From Artemia franciscana (taxonomy: Eukaryota > Arthropoda > Branchiopoda > Anostraca > Artemiidae): DNA of 64,000 bases. The stretch lies in assembly GCF_032884065.1 (NCBI RefSeq), contig NC_088873.1, forward strand, positions 496,001 through 560,000, given 5' to 3'. How positions within the stretch are numbered: the first letter of the stretch is position 1; each line of letters begins with the position of its first letter. Below are positions 12,195 to 22,136 of the stretch, one piece after another. Below the pieces are notes generated by a model. It was not told where the DNA came from. It worked only from the letters and a program-made list of their open reading frames with translations, and searched no databases. A program made the position numbers and the translations under genes.

Positions 12195-12870
12195 TTAAAT
12201 AATGCCAGGAAATTTAGATACTCTTCCGCGGAAAAATTCCTTCTCCCCAAGTATTTTATCCTCTATACAATTCAATCCTGGTGAAAATTTACCCCGGACA
12301 ACTACCCTTAACGGTTGAAATTAAGACGGACAAGAGAAAGCAAGACAAGAAGAATTTTGTATAGTAGTTCTGGCAAATTCACCCAGTATAAAATTTCCAT
12401 GAAAAATTCACCTCCTGGAAACTACCCTCACCATGGAACATTATCCCCGAAGAAAATTTCGCCAGCAGAAAATCCCCCTCCCAGTAAAATGTATGCATAC
12501 TTCCCAATAACAAATACTATAAGTAAACACTAGGCAAATTTTTTAACTTAAAGACCTATTCCCAGGGGCTGTGGGAGGGTATGATATCCCCAAAGACATA
12601 GTTATTCGGCCTTTCAACTATGCAAACAAAATGGGTATCTCAAAATTTGACGGGACGATTTTCAGAAAAAGGGGCGTGAGAGGGGGCCTATTTGCCCTCC
12701 AATTTTTTTGGTTACTTAAGAAGGAAACTAGAAAATTTAATTTCCGTTCGAATGAGCACTCTTGCTATATTTTAGGACCATTGGCTCGATACATCACCCC
12801 TAAAGAAAAAAGAAACAACACATCCGTGATTTTTTTTGGCAGAAATTCAACATTTCACATTTTTTAGATA
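12195..12870 (-). repeat. Family A dispersed repeat, reverse copy
   Basis: Read on the minus strand this matches the body and tail of the dispersed ~1-kb repeat. It has the ATCACGGATG-like block, a TGGTCCTA block, a polypyrimidine CCTCCCACGC-like block, the GAGATA-like block, AGTCCCCGGGG-like runs, and a tail ending in GCATTATT. It faces the forward copy that begins 50 bases to the right, so together they form a large inverted repeat within TPK1 intron 2. Confidence 0.75.
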
Positions 12871-12921
12871 GGCGATAATAAACGAAATATCAAGTTTAAA
12901 TACATAATGGAGTAAAATCAA

Positions 12922-13760
12922 ACACTTCGTGGTAACGTAAGGAGCGACCCAGCTCAATAGTAACCAAAACTCTAAAAAATGGAATTTTGATATCAATAGC
13001 TACATCAAAAGAATCGCATTTTCATGTTGATTTTAAATATATAAGTTTAATCATGTTTAGTCTTACCCATCAAAAGTTAAGAGCCTGAGAAAATTTGCAT
13101 TATTTTAGAAAATAGGGGGAAACAACCCATAAAAGTCATAGAATCTTAACGAAAATCACACCATCAGATTCAGCGTATCAGAGAACCCTAATGTAGAAGT
13201 TTCAAGCTCCTATCTACAAAAATGTGGAATTTTGTATTTTTGCCAGAAGGCAGATCACGGATGCGTGTTAATTTGTTTGTTTGTTTTTTTGTTTTTTTTC
13301 CCAGGGGTGATCGTATCGACCCAGTGGTCCTAGAATATTGCGACAGGGCTCATGCTAATGGAAATGAAAAGTTCTAGTGCCCTTTTCAAGTGACCAAAAA
13401 AATTGGAGGGCACCTAGGCCCATCCCACGCTGATTCTTTTCCCAAAGTCACCAAATCAACATTCTGAGATAGCCATTTTATTTAGCGTAGTCAAAAATCT
13501 TATAAATATGTCTTTGGGGACGACTTACTCCCCCACAGTCCCCGTGGGAGGGGCCACAAGTTACAAACTTTGACCAATGCTTACATATAGTAATGCTTAT
13601 TTGGAAGTGTACAGACTTTTCAGGGGGATTCTTAGGTTGTGGGGGGGGGGTTGATAAGAGGGGGGTATGTTAGGGGAAGTTTCCTAGGAGGAATTTGTCA
13701 TGGGGGAAGAAAATTGTCATGAAGGAAGCGCAGGATTTTCTAACATTATTAAAAAAAACA
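12922..13760 (+). repeat. Family A dispersed repeat, forward copy
   Basis: Starts at a degenerate head (CACTTCGTGGTAACGTAAGG, GAGCGACC) and continues through AACTCTAAAAAATGGAATTT, TACATCAAAAGAATCGCATT, the ATCACGGATGCG block, TCGACCCAGTGGTCCTAGAA, and the C/G-run tail to ...TTCTAACATTATTAAAAAA. It ends 14 bases before the TPK1 exon 2 donor. The copy is near full length but non-coding. Confidence 0.8.
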
Positions 13761-13774
13761 AGCGCAGGACCTAC

Positions 13775-14022
13775 CTTTCGGCTAAGTGATTTCGATTCTT
13801 CTAAAACCAAGTTAACGCATTTGGAGAAATCAGTCTCATCTTGATTAGGGGTATGAACTACTTTAGAGCCTAGATCTGAATAAAATTCTTTGACTTCTTT
13901 GCGAATTGAATCAAAGTCTCCAGATATTAAGTCAGGTACGTATTCACTAGGCTTCTTACCAGCATCTAATGTGGCATCATAAAGACGGTTAGTACCACCA
14001 TCAGCTGTAGCCTTAAATACAC
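13775..14022 (-). CDS. TPK1: thiamine pyrophosphokinase, exon 2
   Basis: This is the catalytic N-terminal domain exon, 248 bases. The acceptor is ATATCCTTTTAG and the donor GTAGGT after CGAAAG. Joined to the last base of exon 1 it reads GVFKATADGGTNRLYDA. It continues with LISGDFDSIRKEV and TPNQDETDFSKC, ending ESKSLSRK. DGG-x-N-R-L-Y-D, GDFDS and D-x-D-E-T-D-F are the hallmark boxes of thiamine pyrophosphokinase; their aspartates bind the metal and ATP phosphates in known structures. The phase is 1 at entry and 0 at exit, matching the neighbouring exons. No stop or frameshift occurs, so the exon looks under selection. The identification is secure from motif order; the gene symbol follows animal usage. 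Confidence 0.95.
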
Positions 14023-14699
14023 CTAAAAGGATATTGACTAACTAATTTGAAAAATAAATTTTGAAAGGTAGCCTCTGAATTAAGAGCAGATTGTAATAGC
14101 AGAATAAAGTGTGGCAAATCTAAAAAAAAAGTGTAAGAAAAAAGGTACAAAAAAAGAAAAAAAAGACAGAAGCACATGCTTGGGTTTAAATCCAACTAAA
14201 CGTCTTTTTGTTCATTTTGAAGATTTTATATGAGGGACTCATCAAGTTATCTTTACAATGGCTAAAAACTCTTTGGTATTAGCGTGCATATACTTAGATC
14301 AAATTAATGTCCTTCTTTTATGAAAAGAGGGATATAAACAAGTAACTACATTCATCTTACGAATGGAAGAGTTAATGCATATTATCAAAGTACTTGAGCT
14401 CATAAATATGAAAAAGTATATAATAATGCCAGGAAAACTTCTTCAAGATTAAGCTCTCCCAAATACATCAGAAAGAGTTCAGCTTTTATCAAAGGCATCA
14501 AAACATCAACATCAAAAGATGGTCAAAGAATATATTTCATTTTTCTCTCTATTGCGATCTAAACTGAGTTTGAAAATGGGTTTAAACAAAAAAAATAGAG
14601 TAAGCCATATCTCATTTTAAGTGTTAAAAATTGTACATACACTTTAATACAAGCTTAGAAGAAGCCGTGAAGAAGCCTTCTTAATTTGATATGCAGCGC
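14023..14699. other. TPK1 intron 1, AT-rich part
   Basis: No element or exon recognised. The minus-strand frame at 14013-14195 is read-through from the acceptor side of exon 2 into the intron and is not coding. Confidence 0.5.
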
Positions 14700-14860
14700 A
14701 ATAGCACTACCTAAGTAAAGAATGATGTTGGCACAATGTGTTATTTTTTTTTCTGTCGTAGACCAGGGAGTTGCCGTAATAGCACTGCCTAAGTAAAGAA
14801 TGATGTTGGCACAATGTATTATTATTTTTTGTTCTGTCGTAGACCAAAGGAGTTGCCGTA
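14700..14860. repeat. 78-bp tandem duplication
   Basis: AGCACTRCCTAAGTAAAGAA...GTCGTAGACC...GTTGCCGTAA occurs twice with a spacing of 78 bases (starts at 14703 and 14781). It leads directly into the ~275-bp tandem array and looks like a replication-slippage product at its edge. Confidence 0.85.
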
Positions 14861-17415
14861 AAAACTTCAAAAACGGTTCTCTCAATAGGAAATTGAAACA
14901 GCTAGCGCCATTTTTAATAGTCGAAAGAGAATGGAGGGCCACTAACCCCTCTCCCACGCCCACCCTTTCCCGAAACACACCCAAACAAATATTTTTAGAT
15001 AGCCATTTCGTTCAACCTAGTTGAAAGGTGTGTGAATTATGCCTTTGAGGATGACAACCGTTCCACAGCCCTCAGGGCAATGGGTGTAAGTTATACCCTG
15101 GGGGCATTTAAGGTTCCTTATAGAAAGCTTTGTCGTAGAGACTTTAAAAGAGCCCATTCGATTGGAAATTTAAACGGCTAGAGCCCTTTTTAATAGTCGA
15201 AAGTTATTGGAGGGCAACTAACCCCCTCCCATGCCCACCCTTTCCCCAAACACGTCCAATCAAAATTTTGAGATAGCCATTTTTTTGACATGGTTGAAAG
15301 CCCCGGAGATTATATTTTTGAGGATGAACCCCCCCCCCCCCCCAAAGCCCTCAGGGCGAAGGTTTTAAGTTATGCCCTGGGGCATATAACGTTTTTTTAT
15401 GGAAAGCATATTCGTAGAAACTTCAAGAAGGGCTCATTGGATTGGAAATTGAGAGGGCCAGTGCCCCTTTTGATGGTCAAAAGTAAACGGAGGGTGAATG
15501 CCCCCCTTCCTTGCCTCTAATTTCTCCTAAAACTTCTGATGAAAGATTTTATACTACCATTGTGTTCAACGTAGTTAAAAAGTATGGATATTATGTGTTT
15601 GAAGACGATAACCCTCCGAAGCTCTCAGGACAAGGTTTGTAAGTTATGCCCTTGGGGCATATAAGGTATTTACAGAAAGCGTTGTCGTGGAAACTTCAAA
15701 CAGAGCTCATTCGACTTGAAGTTGAGAGGACTAGTGCCTTGTTATCAGTCGAAAGTTACCCTAGGGCAAATGCCCCCCCCCACCAGGCCCATCATTTCCT
15801 AAAACACTTCCTATCAAAATTTTGAGATGGCTATTTTGTTCAACGTAATTGAAAGTTTCGTAAATTATGTCTTTGAGGATGACAAATCTGCCTTCCCAGA
15901 CATCAGGGGAAGGGTTGTAAGTTATGCCCTGGGGCATTTAAGGTTTTTGTAGCAAGCGTGGTCATATCAACTTCGCAGGGCGCTCATTGGATTGGTAATC
16001 AGAAGCTCTAGTGCCCTTTTTAAGAAGCAAAGTGATCGGAGGATAGCTACCCACCCTCCCACGCTCACACGTTGTATTGTCCCAAAATGCATCCAATAGA
16101 AATTTTGATAATTCCATCTTATTCAAAATAGCTTTAACAACGCTTTTGGGGTTGAAACAAACCCCAGAGCATGGGAGCAAGGGTTGTAAGCTATGTCCCG
16201 GGGGCATTTAAGATTTTTTATGGAAGGGATGGCTGTATAAAATTTATAGGAGGCTAATTTGGTTGAAAATTGGAAGTTCTAGTTTCCTTTTAAAAGTCAA
16301 AAATGATGGAGGACGGCCAGCCCCCTCCCAACTAACCTGCTTCACCATACGAATCTGATTAAAATTTTGAGATAGCAATTTTTACTCAAAATAGTCAAAG
16401 AAATATAAAAATACCTCTATGATTGACACAACCCCCTATTGCCCTGAAGATAAGGTTGTAAGTCATACCCTGGGGGCATATAAGGTTTTTATGGAATGGG
16501 TGGTCGCATAAACTTCAGATGGGGCTCATATGATTTGAAATTGGAAGCTATTGTGCCATTTTTAAGAGTCAAAGTGATATGAGAGCGACCAGTCCCCCCC
16601 TCCACGCTCATCATTTCCCTTAACACCTCCAATCAAAATTTGGAGATAACAATTTTGTCCAACATAGTTGAAGGGTCTGGAAATTGTGACTGTGAGGAAG
16701 ATACCCCCCCCTACAACTCTCAGAACAAGGGTTGTAAGTTATACCTTGGGGGCATATAAGGTTTTATAGAAAGGGTGGTCGTATATACTTTGGAGAGGAA
16801 TCATTGAATTATTAATCAGAAGCTCTAGTGCCCTTTTTAAGAGGCAAAGTGATCAGAGCGCAGCTACCCCCCCCCCGCCACACAGACGAGATGCATACAA
16901 TAGATACTTTGAGACAGGCCTTTTATTCAAAATAGTCCAAAGATCATATAACAAGGCATTTAAGGTTGATACAAACCACCAGAGCCTAAGGGCGAGGGGT
17001 GTAAGTTACACCATTGGGACACTTAAGGTTTTCATGGAAAGGATGCTTTTGTTTAAAATATTCCAAAGAACATATAACAATGCCTCTAAGGTTGTAATAA
17101 ACCCCCAAGCCCTGGGGCAAAAGGTTTAAGTTAAGCCCTGGGGGACATATGAGGTTCTTACGGAATGGGTGGTCCTATTAAATTCAGGTAGATATCAGTT
17201 GATTTTTAATCGGAAGTTATAGCGGCCTTCTTAAGAGTCAAAGTGGTTTGAGACAAACCGACTCCCCCCCCTCATACGCCCATCATTTCACATAAAAAAA
17301 TCCAAACAAAGTTTTGTCACATCAATTTTTTCATCATTGTTGAAAAGCTCAGATATTGTTTGTTTGGGGTATGTCAGCCCCTCCCCCGAGGTCTCAGGGC
17401 AAAGGCTGCAAGCTA
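14855..17415 (+). repeat. tandem array of ~275-bp units, related to Family A
   Basis: The landmark CCCTGGGGGCATWTAAGG recurs near 15096, 15375, 15649, 15927, 16197, 16468, 16744, 17011 and 17136. Spacing is 267-279 bases except the last, which is a 125-base truncated unit. Each unit also carries a GTGCCCTTTTTAA block, a CCCTCCC block and AATTTTGAGATAGCCATTTT. These blocks occur in the same order in the dispersed Family A repeat, so the unit appears to be an amplified segment of A. Units have diverged strongly and contain C-runs up to 15 bases long. It lies within TPK1 intron 1 and has no coding potential. Confidence 0.85.
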
Positions 17416-17689
17416 TTCAATTTGTTCATTGTTTACATATAGTATATGTTATTGAAAAGAGGTATGCATGTTTGACTTCTACTTTCCCAAAATACGAAGG
17501 GCATTAAAATGAGTCTTTCAGGGGATGTTGAGGGGAGTTCTGAACTAAATCATAACATCTTATGTGTATATGGGTTGTCAAAAGGGTGTCCCTCAGGAAT
17601 GGTCGAGTATATTAGTCTGAAATTTTCAGGAAATAACAAGGGAGATGATCAATTGACCAAAAAGGCCAGATTTTCACGAGAGTACTACA

Positions 17690-17795
17690 ACAGCTACTGC
17701 TGCTTTTACTGCTATCACGAGTACTATTACTAAAACCACTACCATCACTAAAACTATTACTTCTGTATTAGTTTTCTCTGATTCTACGAAATGAG
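17690..17795. repeat. degenerate trinucleotide repeat (TAC/ACT type)
   Basis: Interrupted runs such as CTACTGCTGC, GAGTACTATTACTAAAACC and ACTACCATCACTAAAACTAT give a decayed trinucleotide microsatellite. Open frames across it are low complexity. Confidence 0.6.
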
Positions 17796-18179
17796 TTGGA
17801 GGGGGAGTAATATATCATACCAGGGTATCTTGATTTGCTATTGGATACGTGTTGTAGATTCTTGTGTTCATTTGATGCAGATAACGAGACTGGGGAGATG
17901 GACTGATTCGGCAATTGAAATGGTAGGGAGCTGGAACGTAACATGGAGGTCTTTGAATGGGTTTGTTTTGTGCCGTTGAAAATTTTGATTCATTTTGCTT
18001 GTTAGGGCTGGTGGGAACAGTGGGCTGGTTTGGCAAAATTCGTTTTTTGGCTGATGAATATTCATAGTGTTAATACTCAGGAGAGTTTGACAGTTGACAA
18101 AAATTCTTTCGGGTATTATTAAAAAGTCTTTTGAATGCGCCATAACTACGATTAAGATGAATCCGGTCACAACCAAAGC

Positions 18180-19280
18180 AACGACCACTTCCAAACTTAG
18201 GGTAGTTGGCAGCCAGGGACCTTACATTCACCCTCAATATTAAAACTTACGCAAACATGCAGATATTTACATTTTTCGCCTTTTTTGCAAATAGCATTAA
18301 AGGCATATTAGCATATACCTTTATCTGAAGTCAATTCATGACTGCTTATCTTAATACTCTTTGCCTTTAGTTTGCATTCATTAGCATTCGATTTTGTGCT
18401 ATCTAGGTCAGATGAACTCTTAATCATGTTATCACAAAGGTAACTGAACTTCTTAAAAATATAAGTTTGTTTCGTCGCCTCTTTGTAACAGGAAACATTT
18501 GAATATTTTTCAGGATGAGATTTATTAAAGATTATTTTCTGATTTTGATCCTCATTAACATCGGACGACTTTGGAGGGATTTCCCTTAGAGTTGACCTAA
18601 GGTCTATGATTTTAGATATTTCCTTGCTTAATAATTCCAATCTATATCTCATTGATGCAAGGGAAAGGAGTGATAAGTTCAATAGGGGGGGGGGAGGTGG
18701 AACAACAAGTGCCACAAGTAGTAGTTTCTGTCTGGCAGGAGGCATTATATTTATTGACTTCGAGATGATCATTAATATTCGGAAGGTTCGGAGCTAGAGG
18801 GGATGATCGGATTTCCATCATAATCTTGGCCATGTCCTTGCCCGATAGACGACACGGGGGAGTAATTCGTGGAGGCTGGGGTAGACTGGGACAAGTATTA
18901 GCAAACGTAATTACCTTCTTTGGACTATCCTTTTTCGCAGAACAATCTAGGCATGGCCAAATTTTGGACCATTTGGAACGTTCAATTCCGGCACACTGTT
19001 CGTGGAATTACGATCCACAGTTACTGCATATCAAACAGTTTGACTGCAACCTGCAACGACATTTGGGGCACACTCTCATAGTCATTAGTGAATATTTTAT
19101 TTCTTCGTGATCTTCTGTAATCTTTGCGTCGTGTGCTTTCATTATATCAATTTTGCCATCTTCTCGATTCTTTTTCGCTTTCAAAATTTTTGCTAGCCTT
19201 ATTTGTTCGCCTTTATACTTCCACGTTGGGGGATCGTTTATGATCCTATTGCTTCCAAAGCTTACAAATATAAACAAAAT
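18180..19280 (-). pseudogene. retrotransposon ORF1-like pseudogene with PHD and CCCH-type fingers
   Basis: Read right to left, a Lys-rich leader (19277-19090) precedes a PHD-like finger: CPKCRCRLQSN, CLICSNCGS, a stop where Trp or Tyr is usual, FHEQCAGIERSKW, then WPCLDC. A frame change follows, then a Ser/Lys-rich stretch (18660-18310) ends with SDKGIC. A stop follows, then ICKKGEKCKYLHVC and FNIEGECKVPGC, which fit CCCH spacing (C-x5-C-x3-H). PHD-type fingers are common in ORF1 of several LINE groups, which is why I call it a retroelement. The CCCH part could instead be cellular. Multiple stops show it is dead. It lies within TPK1 intron 1, in the same orientation as the gene. Confidence 0.55.
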
Positions 19281-19675
19281 AAATCTTTAAGACGCTTGAT
19301 GGGTAGAACCAGGTAAGTCATCCCTGCTGCTCCCCTAAATCGTTTGGTATTAGTCTTACTCTTGTTGGGAGATAGAGACAATGGAATTGCCTCTGAGCCT
19401 AATTATCTACCCTTAAAACCCTTGGTTTCCCACCACCTGCCTTGTTTTCTGTTTTTGAAGATGCCGGGCTTTCAGAAATAAACTTGTCCTATTGTTACCC
19501 TGTCAGTTTCACAATGAAAGCAAAGAAAAAACCTATTTATAATTCATCGAATTTATTAACAACTTATAGACGCAATGGATAGAACTTCGTCATTTCTAAG
19601 GTTTGATGAATATATGTTTGTTGCTTTATTAAAAAAAATTACCATATGACCTGCTGATAATAATTTCGGTGCTTG

Positions 19676-20093
19676 TTAATTATTCAGAACAAAGTTAAAT
19701 TCTTGATACGAATGCGATCTGAGATAACCAGTTTTATAGCCACAAATACAGGTGACCGGCGACAGAATGTATCGGACTTGTATAACTTGGACCATATGTT
19801 TGCATATTAGGAGGGTGGGGGTAAAGTATAGCGGGTCTGCATGCAAAAAATGTTAGCTACAGTTATTCTGCATATTATGAAGCAAAAATCGTTTTTTAAC
19901 TTCAAGCTGTTTATAAAAAAATTATCCTACCCACCCCCCTAATGCACAAATATTTACCCCAAATTATAGGTCCCATGTTTTCTGTCACCGTCAATTGTCT
20001 TTGTGGATATAAAACCTGTTTTTTTAGATCATACATTCAGATCAAGAACTTGAGTGTGTTCTAAACAATTAACCATAATTTCTGAATAATTAA
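19676..20093. mobile_element. foldback element with ~170-bp arms
   Basis: Perfect 14-base termini TTAATTATTCAGAA (19676-19689) and TTCTGAATAATTAA (20080-20093) bound a 418-bp sequence. Its arms are imperfect inverted repeats: AGTTTTATAGCCACAAATAC against the reverse of GACAATTGTC...GGATATAAAACCTG, and TTGCATATTAGGAGGGTGGG against the reverse of CCCACCCCCCTAATGCACAA. No coding capacity. It is a non-autonomous, MITE-like foldback in TPK1 intron 1. Confidence 0.65.
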
Positions 20094-20449
20094 TACCATA
20101 ATTTCAATTTAGGGAGACAGCGACTGCTATTGAACGTTGAAATACTGCGTCGGAAGGATCCCTCACAAGCATTAAAACACGCTGAAAATTGCATTCCATC
20201 GTAATTTTAGTTTACCAGAAGTTCGACCATATTCTCAAAATGTTCATTCATTTATTTATAGTTGTCTTTTCAGCCCTATTACATTCCAGAGCACTGCATA
20301 TGCTTTTTCAAACGTCATTTTTATCATTTCTCCTGCTAAATGAGGCAAGCCTCTAGTACTCAAAAATAACCTCCCCTTCCTTTAAAAATTCTGATAATTT
20401 TCTAGGAGGTTACCTGAGATCTCTAAAATGCCTTTAGTACAGTTTAGTT

Positions 20450-20600
20450 TTGTGGAATTGGATACTTTCTTGTTTATTATAAACAAGATAATAAAATAAA
20501 CATATAATAAAAATTAATATTATAAACAAGATAATAAAATAAGCTTTGATTGTTTATTATACTGATAAATAAGCTAACTTAGTGTTTATTTTTCAGAATA
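20450..20600. repeat. local direct repeat, AT-rich
   Basis: TATAAACAAGATAATAAAAT occurs twice within about 45 bases, flanked by two TGTTTATTAT segments. A local slippage duplication close to TPK1 exon 1. Confidence 0.6.
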
Positions 20601-20863
20601 ACCTTCCCTGTCTTAAAAAAATCAATAAAAAATATTTTAGGGATGTGGTAACACTTCCCCCAATATTTTGAATTAAGACCTCCCTAGTCCCCTCATAGGA
20701 TAGTCAAATGGAAACAGTATTCCTATAAACCTTGAGAGACAGGGATATTTTTTTGAATTTCTAAATCACAACATCAATGCTTGTCTACGCTGAAATAAAG
20801 CTGGCCTGCTTTAAAGTGGAAGAATTGCTAAAAACCTTTAAAAACAAAACCAAAAAAACTTAC

Positions 20864-20972
20864 CGGATTTCCACGCCAAGTCTAATCGATGAAAATTCTT
20901 TATTTTCCTATTTAGAATAATAACTGCAAAGCCTTTAATCTCTGAGGTGAGCGCTTCTATTGGCCGCCACAT
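20864..20972 (-). CDS. TPK1: thiamine pyrophosphokinase, exon 1 (start-containing)
   Basis: From the ATG at 20970-20972 this exon reads MWRPIEALTSEIKGFAVIIL, then NRKIKNFHRLDLAWKS plus one base, and stops at a strong GTAAGT donor. This matches the family N-terminus, where a short leader is followed by a hydrophobic strand of the type CLVILNQ and an aromatic-rich helix leading to the ADGG motif in the next exon. An alternative in-frame ATG lies at 20991-20993 and would add seven residues; I prefer the downstream one because it matches the usual leader length. A possible acceptor (TTTACTTTTAG) just upstream at about 21028 hints at a further 5' exon. Intron 1 is about 6.8 kb and full of repeats. 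Confidence 0.85.
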
Positions 20973-21029
20973 TCTTACAAACTTTCCTGACATTTGCCTT
21001 AGTTTTGGAGGCTTTGCATAAAATATCAA

Positions 21030-21348
21030 GTGCTAAAAGTAAATAATTTCAGAATAGGAAGTGAGAAAAAGCTGAAGACTGAGCCTATTGAACAAGTATC
21101 AAATTTGGTAGTTATGGCTTTGATACCGATTATAAACGCTAGGGAAGATATGGTCATTGAAGTATGTCCGTGCAGAAAATTCGTGGGTATATATACAAAA
21201 TGTCTACCATAATTCTGAAAACGAGGATTTAGGAGCGTTTCAATTCGACTGGAATGGCTGTACAGACCCATTATATAGCCATATAGAGCCGAATCCTCTG
21301 CCGGTGGGTTTTAAGAAATATTCAATTAATTTTTCCAGAAGTCTATCC
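21030..21348. other. region upstream of TPK1 exon 1
   Basis: Probable promoter, 5' UTR or first intron of TPK1. I see no diagnostic core promoter. The open frames on both strands (21026-21363) show no recognised motif. Confidence 0.35.
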
Positions 21349-21850
21349 CTGGGATCCCACTGATGCGATTTCACGCAAAAACGGCGTTTTGCGTGATCCG
21401 TTAAATATCGTCCGTTTTTTGCTGGAAGTTTATGCGTCGCGACGATTCAGCGGCTGCGTTGCAATATTTCAACTGATCCGTTGACAATTGCATCTGTTAT
21501 TCTGAATTGAAAGATTTGTGGAACCAAAAACTATAAGTAACCGAGAAACTAATCCGATGTCTGTCTGAAGAGTTTATCCGAAGAATCTATCCGAATCTGT
21601 CGAAGAAGTTTATGCGAAGTATGTCTGTAATATTTGACAAACAACACTTAGTTCTTCGCAGATTAGCCTTTTGAATGTTTTTCTTGGTTTCTAGAACTTG
21701 ATTTAGCCTATGCATTTGCTTTTTAAATATATATCATAACATTTTTGATTTTCAACGGTTGTGGTGAACCGTTTCTGTGTGAACATTTTAGCGATTTTCT
21801 GCCATCCTTTATACGCGAGCCGTTTGGCGCATCGCATCAATGGGAACCAG
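21349..21850. mobile_element. candidate MITE with imperfect terminal inverted repeats
   Basis: The left end CTGGGATCCCACTGATGCGA and the reverse complement of the right end CTGGTTCCCATTGATGCGAT agree at about 17 of 20 positions. Inside is a perfect 10-base hairpin (TCACGCAAAA...TTTTGCGTGA, 21371-21396) and repeats of the type GAAGARTTTATCCGAAGAAT. The region is richer in CpG than its surroundings. No target-site duplication is evident, so the borders are provisional. About 500 bp, no coding capacity. Confidence 0.45.
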
Positions 21851-22136
21851 AGGCATAAGGCCTATTGCAATATGACGGTCGAAATAGCGACAAATTGCAC
21901 TTTTATTAACTCAATATGAAGCATCTAGATATCCCAGGATGTTTGAATTACGATAGCTCTAAAAGAGATTTCTAAGAGCCAGAAAATACGTGACCCCTCC
22001 TCCTCCCCGGTCGATTCTAACCACAGTTTTAAGATTTTCTTCTGTATATCAAGACGATGTTGAAAAAATTCGTGAAGGCCCAGATTACCAGAGTACGGAG
22101 GAGAACACCCAATTAGCAAGCACCACTTACCAAAAC

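Noticed and set aside
17868-18194. Hydrophobic 108-residue minus-strand protein as a membrane gene
   Set aside because: It is a shifted frame through the ORF1 relic and has no independent support.
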